A DNA stretch of 64,000 nt, taken from positions 1 to 64,000 of the IMG/VR virus record IMGVR_UViG_3300034082_001676; one strand, 5' to 3'. The stretch is from a virus. Below the pieces are notes generated by a model, which saw nothing but the letters and a program-made list of their open reading frames with translations, was not told the origin of the DNA and searched no databases. This document shows, one piece after another, positions 57,930 through 64,000 of the stretch. The stretch's first letter is position 1; the number at the start of each line of letters is the position of its first letter. The position numbers and the translations under genes are program-made.

Positions 57930-58806
57930 TAGCTTGGATGTCAAAGCCGTTGCGACAGGCATCGGCTTTGCAAATTATAGAGTTTTGAACCCCTGTAAAT
58001 TCTATTCCTAGTTTTCCAACAAGGCCACCTTGACCACAGTGGCCTCGTTTTATACGGCCCCAGGCATCAACGATTAGTTGTTCAACGCCGGCCATACACT
58101 GTTGTCCGGGAAACGTATTCTTTTTCTCAAGCATAAGAGTTTGAAAGTCTGAAAATTCTTCTTCTCCTGTGTCATTAACGTAAATCAAATCTCCGTGTTG
58201 GCGTTTTAATTTTACAGCGTGTTCAAGTTTGTATTCCATCGGCTGTTTGTTAATAGCGGGATCTTCAAACAGCATCTTTCTATGAACGAGTTGATCGGGC
58301 CACATTTTTTTTATTTTAGTAATAGTATCTTCTAATTCTTGCCATCGGTCCGGCAACATACTCACTGTTATACTTACGTTTACATTTTTCTTTTTAGCAG
58401 CATATAAGCATAGCATAAAATGACTGATCGGAGTGTGTTCTGAATGTACTTCTAGATTTATACTGTCAACTGTATCTAACAGGGTTTTCCATTCTGCAAT
58501 AGGCATACTGGCATTGGTTCGTATGCATACGTTACTGTTTTTTGTCTTGATGTGTTTTATCAAATCCACAAGCCAGGGCCACTGAGTAACTTCCCCTCCT
58601 GTAAAATAATAATTACAGGTTTTGCCTAGGGTTTTGGCAAAGTCACTAACTTGATCAACAAATTTCAAACAGTGTTCGATGTTTGGCAAGTCAATACTGC
58701 CACTTTTTATAATATCAGGACAATAACTGCAATTGTAATTGCAGTGATTCATCAACCACCAGTCGATATAGAAATATCGATTGTCTCTAATACTGCGAAG
58801 TTGCAT
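57919..58806 (-). CDS. Radical-SAM enzyme 1
   Basis: 295 residues. The 4Fe-4S loop CNYNCSYCP lies near residue 22; SAM-binding YFTGGEVTQW follows. The C-terminal Cys cluster (CMAG, HCGQGG, CKADACRNG) suggests an extra iron-sulfur centre (SPASM-like). One base from the YqgE gene. Substrate unknown. Confidence 0.85.
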   Translation of the reverse strand: MQLRSIRDNRYFYIDWWLMNHCNYNCSYCPDIIKSGSIDLPNIEHCLKFVDQVSDFAKTLGKTCNYYFTGGEVTQWPWLVDLIKHIKTKNSNVCIRTNASMPIAEWKTLLDTVDSINLEVHSEHTPISHFMLCLYAAKKKNVNVSITVSMLPDRWQELEDTITKIKKMWPDQLVHRKMLFEDPAINKQPMEYKLEHAVKLKRQHGDLIYVNDTGEEEFSDFQTLMLEKKNTFPGQQCMAGVEQLIVDAWGRIKRGHCGQGGLVGKLGIEFTGVQNSIICKADACRNGFDIQATKQ

Positions 58807-59364
58807 CTAGGCCATCCAACTGTCAGTGGCCTGTTCTCCGCATAACTGCGTGGATTCTATCCACATCTCTTTGGTATTCGTTTCTAAAAGCCAAACTGGA
58901 TCAGGTGTTTTTAAAGTCAGCCAGCTTTGTTGTCTGCTCCACGGCGGATCGCCTAGTAGCTCGCCTTCAAGTTGTCCTGGGCCCCAGCTGCTTTGTCCAA
59001 AAAATATTCTAAAACGCTCTGGATAATCGTTGTCGGCTAGATGATGAAACATACCAACATTGCTGGTCATTGACCAATCGGCATTGATCCTATGTGTTGA
59101 ATCCATCTTCCAATCACTGTGATGTAACATCCATACTGTGTTGAGTCCCACTGGACCACCCCAATAGAGATTGAAATCTTGAGCCAGCTCTATGTTTATT
59201 TCTTTGAGGACGCTGTTTATTGAATGGCTTGTTGGGCGATTTACACAGAGTGCCAGAGAACCTCGATTTGTACTATGAGTGACCAGTAACACTGTTTTGT
59301 CAAATCTTGAATCGCTCATGTTAGGAGGAGATATTAATAAATCTCCTTTTTCGATTCTATGCAT
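58807..59364 (-). CDS. yqgE: YqgE/AlgH-family protein
   Basis: 185 residues. Family signature: GDLLISPPNMSDSRFDKTVLL, GSLALCVNRPT, YWGGPVG, FFGQSSWGPGQLEGEL. UPF0301 proteins are widespread in Proteobacteria; a regulatory role is reported for AlgH but no enzyme activity is known. It lies within the radical-SAM cluster, which is unusual. Confidence 0.9.
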   Translation of the reverse strand: MHRIEKGDLLISPPNMSDSRFDKTVLLVTHSTNRGSLALCVNRPTSHSINSVLKEINIELAQDFNLYWGGPVGLNTVWMLHHSDWKMDSTHRINADWSMTSNVGMFHHLADNDYPERFRIFFGQSSWGPGQLEGELLGDPPWSRQQSWLTLKTPDPVWLLETNTKEMWIESTQLCGEQATDSWMA

Positions 59365-59370
59365 TCTAGA

Positions 59371-59613
59371 TCAACTCCAGTCTGGAAGTGGGCCGCCATA
59401 TTTCTTGCCCTTGATTCTTTTGCCTTTTACTGTGGTGCGCTCATTGCCAATCTTGTGTGATTTATTGCCGTGTCGACCACGATAGCCTTGGCTCTTGCAG
59501 CTGGCCAGTTGACTGGCACCTAGTGCAGCATTGGGTTTGCCGCTCGTGCAAAGAGCTCGGCTCGCGGGCTCTTCGTCTAATTCTTTGTTTTGGATAACTT
59601 CAAATATTCGCAT
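59371..59613 (-). CDS. Conserved basic small protein in the radical-SAM cluster
   Basis: 80 residues from the ATG at 59613. Start MRIFEVIQNKELDEEPA resembles the capsid-targeting starts (L-D-E at 12-14). Then ASRALCTSGKPNAALGASQL, and a strongly basic Gly-rich tail KRIKGKKYGGPLPDWS. I recall this as conserved in cyanophages. It could be an internal DNA-binding protein, or a substrate of the adjacent radical-SAM enzymes. Confidence 0.7.
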   Translation of the reverse strand: MRIFEVIQNKELDEEPASRALCTSGKPNAALGASQLASCKSQGYRGRHGNKSHKIGNERTTVKGKRIKGKKYGGPLPDWS

Positions 59614-59617
59614 CAAG

Positions 59618-59626
59618 TATTTATTA
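59618..59626 (-). promoter_or_regulatory. Late promoter box TAATAAATA
   Basis: 4 bases before the ATG at 59613, on the minus strand, overlapping the end of the upstream radical-SAM gene. Leaderless late start expected. Confidence 0.6.
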
Positions 59627-60793
59627 GGATTCAAAAGTTTTGTCGCCGGGCCAAAGAGGCAGTTTGGTACCTGGCGCTCTTTTAGGTATTTTACTGTCTG
59701 CACTGCTTACACAGCTAGGACTAATACAAGGTTTAGGGCCGTCAAAAAGCTGAAATCCTGTTTCTATATTACCTAACGGTGCATCGTGGCAACTATAGCT
59801 ACGTTTAATGCTGCCGTCTGGTTCACGTATAATAATGCCTCTGTAGCCGCTTGAGCATTCCCAATCTGTAAACTTGTTAAAATTAAAAGCATTGAACCGT
59901 TCAGCTTGATCCATGTACCAAATCTTCTGTTCTTTATCTACGAACTCTACTTGAAAATGCTGTGGTATTTTACTGTGTTCTTGCTTGTAAATAGGATCTG
60001 GTGTTTTAAAGAATTTGGGTTCAGGACGTTTAACTAACTTGGTCTTGGTTGCTTTATCTTCAGTGAAGGCACGTTGCGGCATACCGTTGTGTAGACGTTT
60101 TAACATGTCAGGAGTATATCCATCAACTACACGACTAGCAGTGGGATCACTCTGAGGCTTTAGTGTAACATTGATGCCTTGATTGTGAAAGAACAGAGCA
60201 TTTTCAAAATCACGTTCAAACCATTCAGGAACCATAACCTGATTAATAGTTATTTGAACATCGTGTTGCTGGCATAGTATTAGTTTGTCGGCAAACTCCT
60301 GCATCTTCTCGGGTGTGTCTACGTGTTCTGTATGTAAACTAGCAGTGATACTAGCACGATGAAATTTACTAACAGCAGGACAATACTTTTCTTCAAACCA
60401 TTTAAGTGGTCTACTCATATTGCTAGTCATGTGTACGCTAGTATAGTTTGTGTTTGCTACATCATCATTTAGATAATTAAGGATATCAATATAACCAGGA
60501 TGGAAGGTAGGCTCGCCGCCACTAAGACTAAAATGAAAACTGTTAAAATTGCGTTCTCTAGCTTGTCGTTTGATTTCATCTATTGTGCGTAAACACAGTT
60601 CGGTTGGTCTGTGGTCTTTTGTATCACTGCGGGCATAGGGCCAGCAATAGCTACAACGGTAATTACAATAACGTCCTAACAGCCAACTGACTGTAAAGAG
60701 ATCTTTGTACAACATTGTACGTTGTCCTACACGAACAATATCGTTGTAGGGTATTTGGGTAAAGTCGTAGGCCGACCAACTTAAATCATTCAT
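59624..60793 (-). CDS. Radical-SAM enzyme 2
   Basis: 389 residues. CNYRCSYCWP near residue 43, SLSGGEPTFHPGY, and a C-terminal Cys cluster (WECSSGYRG, SYSCHD, CISPSC). It fits radical-SAM/SPASM-type enzymes. Overlaps the SDR-like gene by 8 bases. Confidence 0.85.
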   Translation of the reverse strand: MNDLSWSAYDFTQIPYNDIVRVGQRTMLYKDLFTVSWLLGRYCNYRCSYCWPYARSDTKDHRPTELCLRTIDEIKRQARERNFNSFHFSLSGGEPTFHPGYIDILNYLNDDVANTNYTSVHMTSNMSRPLKWFEEKYCPAVSKFHRASITASLHTEHVDTPEKMQEFADKLILCQQHDVQITINQVMVPEWFERDFENALFFHNQGINVTLKPQSDPTASRVVDGYTPDMLKRLHNGMPQRAFTEDKATKTKLVKRPEPKFFKTPDPIYKQEHSKIPQHFQVEFVDKEQKIWYMDQAERFNAFNFNKFTDWECSSGYRGIIIREPDGSIKRSYSCHDAPLGNIETGFQLFDGPKPCISPSCVSSADSKIPKRAPGTKLPLWPGDKTFES

Positions 60794-61340
60794 AAGGTTG
60801 TTGTAACGGATCTATACTAATTTCATTTACACAAATATCTTTTGGTTGTTCTACAATCCATTTAATATATAGTGCGGCTTGAACAATGTCTAAACATTTT
60901 CTTGTAGGATGTTTAGATTGTACATTTGTTAAACTTCCAAAACTAACTAAGGTAATTTTAGGACCGTTATCCCAAACACCATTCATACCTAGTGTATTGC
61001 AGTAGTCTCTCAATGCTTTCTTTTCTGCGTTATACAACCAAGCGCCGCCTTTCTTCACACGGTCAGTGGTAGATCCTATGCAAATGATTTGAAGTCTATG
61101 ATTATTCTCTGTACATTTTTTGTAAACTGCATCTAATAAAATAGTTTGATTAAATTTATGTAAAGCACTACAGTTTATAAAGATATCATAATCTAATGTG
61201 AGATCCGCTAGTTTTTTCTGATCATCATTTTTTGTTAGATCAAAGCCTGTAGTACGGCTAGCAAAAAAAACATCTGGGTACAATTTAAATAATTCGGCAG
61301 CAAGGCCGTAATTTTTATTTCCTGCTACTAGTATTTTCAT
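60786..61340 (-). CDS. Short SDR-like Rossmann protein
   Basis: 184 residues. Dinucleotide-type start KILVAGNKNYGLAAEL, DYDIFINCSALHKF, CIGSTTD and the Tyr-x3-Lys of LYNAEKKAL. This is the SDR order (Gly-rich loop, Asn, Ser, Tyr-x3-Lys). It could oxidise or reduce a product of the neighbouring radical-SAM enzymes. Confidence 0.75.
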   Translation of the reverse strand: MKILVAGNKNYGLAAELFKLYPDVFFASRTTGFDLTKNDDQKKLADLTLDYDIFINCSALHKFNQTILLDAVYKKCTENNHRLQIICIGSTTDRVKKGGAWLYNAEKKALRDYCNTLGMNGVWDNGPKITLVSFGSLTNVQSKHPTRKCLDIVQAALYIKWIVEQPKDICVNEISIDPLQQPYE

Positions 61341-62496
61341 ATGATAATTCTGGTATTAAAGTTGCTAGATCTTGGTTGCGAGACTTGTCTAGTGCGTTTG
61401 TATAATGATAAAACTTAGGAAGTTTATGACTCCAGTCTTCTGCATTCATATAATCAATAATTCCTTTGACTTTATCTATATGCAGATAAGGTTCTAATAA
61501 TTTAACCACTTGTTCTTTTAGATGCTGTGGCAAGACCCGGATGTTTAATTCTTCCGGGTGATTTAAAATATTAAAATAAATTCTATGTCCGTAGGGAACT
61601 GCCCAATCTATTAATTCGTTGAGGCGAAGTATATTATACATCTGTACTGTGCAATGGATCTCTATTGAACAATTTTTTAATGTTCTTATCTTTTCAAAGT
61701 TTTCTTGGATATGCTGCCAACTGCTGGGAAATCTAATATAACGATCAAGTTCTCCTGTTGCATCAATAGAACAATTCAATTGTACACGTTTAAAATGCGT
61801 CCACCGATCTAATAAATGTTTTGGAACATTAGTAAGATTTGTGTTGTATTTCAATCTAATATTTTTAGCAGTACCCCTATCTATAAAATAATCCAAGAGT
61901 TTGTGCTGTGCTTTAATAATTGTTGGCTCGCCGCCTGTTAGATATATTTCTTCTACAGTGTCAGCAATAAGATATAAATTTTCCCAAGTTTTTTCTCTTT
62001 CAGGCCAATCCATGTTGTTTAATCTATTGTATTCGCTTTGACTAAGAACTTCTCCTATCAAGGGCCATTCTGCTGTCCACATATTACTAGCATAAGGATT
62101 ACACATACGACATTTTAGATTACACAAATTACTTAATCGAATGTCAACATATCTAATATTAAATGTCGCCTGGATCGGATACTCTCGGTCCGTCCCCCAT
62201 TTATCGTTGGCTGCTTGTCTTGCACTTTTAATACCTGCATCTTCTTCTCGAAAACATCTAACGCACATGTCAGGTCGTTCTCCATCTAAAAACTGCTGTC
62301 TTATTTTTGTATATGTAGGACTATTCCAAGCTTCTAACATATCATCACGTTGTATTTGATATGACGAGCCAGGACTTTTTAAAATGTTATTGTTTTTGGG
62401 ATCGCTGTTGCAACAAACACGTAAATTTCCGCTGGCATTTGTAGCCAAATGCATCCATGGCAATACACAGAATGTTTTAGAAGTTATTTCATCCAT
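61315..62496 (-). CDS. Radical-SAM enzyme 3 with N-terminal twitch domain
   Basis: 393 residues. The N-terminal part has FCVLPWMHLATNASGNLRVCC and CVRCFREEDAG (auxiliary cluster), then the core CNLKCRMCNP near 135 and YLTGGEPTII. The N-terminal position of the twitch region marks a separate radical-SAM subfamily found in aquatic phages. Start and end overlap both neighbours. Confidence 0.85.
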   Translation of the reverse strand: MDEITSKTFCVLPWMHLATNASGNLRVCCNSDPKNNNILKSPGSSYQIQRDDMLEAWNSPTYTKIRQQFLDGERPDMCVRCFREEDAGIKSARQAANDKWGTDREYPIQATFNIRYVDIRLSNLCNLKCRMCNPYASNMWTAEWPLIGEVLSQSEYNRLNNMDWPEREKTWENLYLIADTVEEIYLTGGEPTIIKAQHKLLDYFIDRGTAKNIRLKYNTNLTNVPKHLLDRWTHFKRVQLNCSIDATGELDRYIRFPSSWQHIQENFEKIRTLKNCSIEIHCTVQMYNILRLNELIDWAVPYGHRIYFNILNHPEELNIRVLPQHLKEQVVKLLEPYLHIDKVKGIIDYMNAEDWSHKLPKFYHYTNALDKSRNQDLATLIPELSYENTSSRK

Positions 62497-63719
62497 TTTT
62501 TTAAAAACTCAAATTTTTCAAACGTTTCATCTCTTGCGCCGTCAAGTGTTTTATTATACTCTAAAAACTTATTCCATTTAGTGTTATCATATTGTTCAGA
62601 TCCATTAAAAAATCTAACAACATCTCTAATACTATTGCCTACATTTAATTGTAAACCGTTCAAGTTGTCTTGATGTTTTAGATAAGATTCTAGTTTTACT
62701 TTAATTTCTTGCCGGGCTTCACCGGTCCAGATTCTACTGTCTAAGAACTTTGGCCAAGTGACAAAATGAACTCCTGTGAACACCTTCATATTTTTGAACC
62801 ATTCGAACGTTTCGGGGACATAGTAAATGTTCAGCGCCTGTACTGTTATTTTTCCCTGTATAAAAACATTAGGTAATTCTTTCTGCAATAGTCTTATGTT
62901 ATCTTCGATTACTTTGCTATCTGCTCCTGATCTAATATATTCATTAAGATCTGGAGGCCCATCTAAACTCACTGCTGCAATAACTTTTTTAAATTTTTTC
63001 CAGTAATCAACTACATTGTATTTTTTATTAGATAGCATACTTAAATTAGTTGCATAATTTAAAGTAATCTTATCAGCGCGATGCATTACACTTTCAAGAA
63101 TTCTATAATGATCATTGTCGTATAAAGGTTCGCCGCCCGCAAACCAAATTTCATCTACATTACTCATCAACTCTGGTAAGTTTTCAAAAAATTCTTCCGG
63201 ATAACTCTTTAACAATGATTTTTTAGTTAGATTAAGATCTATCATTTCTTGTTGCCAACTATCTTCGTGTAGGTGTGATATTTTTTTATAATCTTCAAAC
63301 CAACGTGTACTATCCATAGGGTGGCACATACGACATTTAAAATTGCAAAGATTGCTAAGTTTAAATTCTATCCAAGTAGGCTTATTGTTTAAACTATAAT
63401 CTTCGTTAATAGATTTTAAATTTGTTTCTGCATTAATTACCTGTCTGCCCACTGAAGAGCTGTTGTACTTCATACGAAGACTTTGGGCGCCAACATCTTC
63501 CAGTTTCCAGCAGACATCACAGCGTTCGTTTCTAACGCCGTTTATAAGGTCGTTGCGAAGCTGTTTCATTTCTTCGTTGTTCCAGGCCTGAAGCAAAGTT
63601 TCTTTTTTAATATTTGATAATGCTGGCAAACTTCTGCAGCAGGCCTTTATACTACCGTCAGTTTTAGTAGATAGGTGTGTAAACGGAGCAATACAAAAAG
63701 TTTCTTTTTTTACATCCAT
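62484..63719 (-). CDS. Radical-SAM enzyme 4 with N-terminal twitch domain
   Basis: 411 residues. FCIAPFTHLSTKTDGSIKACC, CDVCWKLEDVG, then CNFKCRMCHP and WFAGGEPLYDND. It is clearly paralogous to enzyme 3, about the same length and order, and directly upstream of it. It overlaps the 2OG oxygenase gene by 10 bases. Confidence 0.85.
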   Translation of the reverse strand: MDVKKETFCIAPFTHLSTKTDGSIKACCRSLPALSNIKKETLLQAWNNEEMKQLRNDLINGVRNERCDVCWKLEDVGAQSLRMKYNSSSVGRQVINAETNLKSINEDYSLNNKPTWIEFKLSNLCNFKCRMCHPMDSTRWFEDYKKISHLHEDSWQQEMIDLNLTKKSLLKSYPEEFFENLPELMSNVDEIWFAGGEPLYDNDHYRILESVMHRADKITLNYATNLSMLSNKKYNVVDYWKKFKKVIAAVSLDGPPDLNEYIRSGADSKVIEDNIRLLQKELPNVFIQGKITVQALNIYYVPETFEWFKNMKVFTGVHFVTWPKFLDSRIWTGEARQEIKVKLESYLKHQDNLNGLQLNVGNSIRDVVRFFNGSEQYDNTKWNKFLEYNKTLDGARDETFEKFEFLKKWMK

Positions 63720-64000
63720 CCGCCTTCTCCGTGTATAATCATATGGTATCTTGTCTCGTTGCTTTTATTAATTACAATATGGAAATAGCCAATTCTTATT
63801 CTATTGGTATCACCAGCCTCCCAAGGAACCTGTCCTAAGTATTCCCAATTCTTGTTCCAAAAATGCATTTCGCAGCCTTCTGGATTGATTATAGCCATGT
63901 TGGTTGCCCAGGTATTTGGATCAGGATTATCAGAATGCAGTCCTATCATTCCGCCTGGATCTAGCTTCATTATTCGAAGTCTATGGTATCTGTCTTTAAA
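63710..64000 (-). CDS. 2OG-Fe(II) oxygenase, cut by the right window edge
   Basis: The frame is open from the right edge (FKDRYHRLRIMKLDPGG) to the stop at 63710. HSD in MIGLHSDNPDP is the His-x-Asp iron site; HIVINKSNETRYHMIIHG holds the second His and a possible anchor. A protein hydroxylase-type fold is likely. It is the first visible gene of the radical-SAM operon, and its N-terminus lies outside the window. Confidence 0.78.
   Translation of the reverse strand, partial: FKDRYHRLRIMKLDPGGMIGLHSDNPDPNTWATNMAIINPEGCEMHFWNKNWEYLGQVPWEAGDTNRIRIGYFHIVINKSNETRYHMIIHGEGGWM

Noticed and set aside
1-64000. tRNA genes and CRISPR arrays
   Set aside because: No cloverleaf with a TTCRANY T-loop outside the tmRNA was seen, and no regularly spaced repeats; the only ordered repeat is the gene-end cassette at 53304-55021.

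Overview
The window reads as a fragment of a large tailed-phage genome of the T4 superfamily from an aquatic habitat. Direct evidence: class I ribonucleotide reductase (nrdA/nrdB) with a glutaredoxin, a gp30-type ATP-dependent DNA ligase, a PAAR spike tip, a pectate-lyase-type tail fibre, a SleB-type lysin, many short genes joined by ATGA overlaps, and T4-late-type promoter boxes (TATAAATA and close variants) upstream of both strands' genes. A second promoter class is sigma70-like with an exact 17-base spacer (eleven examples). The likely host is an alphaproteobacterium: the tmRNA gene is circularly permuted in the alphaproteobacterial way, and the 5-aminolevulinate synthase belongs to the Shemin pathway used by that class. 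A SAR11-like host is a guess. No capsid, portal or terminase gene is in this window, so it is a partial genome.

Layout. 1-5.8 kb: a curli-like operon on the minus strand (csgF, csgG, curlin-repeat protein, FecR-domain protein, large curlin/discoidin-like protein). 5.9-8.1 kb: heme oxygenase and a PcyX-type bilin reductase, then clpS. 8.1-11.5 kb: hsp20, dnaK, an exonuclease and ribosomal protein bS21. 11.5-14.9 kb: membrane proteins and the lysin. 15-19 kb: a QueC-like PP-loop enzyme divergent from a 2OG oxygenase, an ahpC-psiE-ahpD operon, and a DUF4214 protein. 19-21.4 kb: a candidate restriction-modification pair. 21.4-21.8 kb: the permuted tmRNA. 22-36.8 kb: DUF454, PAAR, glutaredoxin, nrdB, nrdA, tail fibre, PD-(D/E)XK nuclease, probable prohead-core or internal proteins, and ligase-like and nucleotidyltransferase-like genes. 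36.9-44.6 kb: tiny genes, a lipase-like hydrolase, a fatty-acid desaturase, HAD, GT2 and LpxH-like enzymes, a secreted nuclease, a Cys-rich peptide and a GLEYA/PA14-like adhesin. 44.6-50.3 kb: ALA synthase, cupin, clpP, HNH nuclease, a large capsid-targeted protein and DNA ligase. 50.3-57.9 kb: plus-strand lipoproteins and a tandem array of tiny genes sharing a 3' Shine-Dalgarno cassette, with an RNA ligase. 57.9-64 kb: four radical-SAM enzymes with a YqgE protein, an SDR-like protein and a 2OG oxygenase.

How the parts may work together. (1) ALA synthase, heme oxygenase and PcyX could raise precursor supply and turn host heme into phycoerythrobilin. (2) tmRNA, ClpP, ClpS, DnaK and Hsp20 form a phage-borne proteostasis set. 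(3) CsgG/CsgF with two curlin-repeat proteins could make a secreted amyloid or an envelope pore. (4) Several proteins start with a T4-like capsid-targeting sequence and a prohead-protease site, so ligase-like and nucleotidyltransferase-like enzymes may be packaged and injected. (5) Desaturase, GT2, LpxH-like and lipoprotein genes suggest remodelling of the host envelope. All function calls rest on motif recognition by eye; no database search was run.
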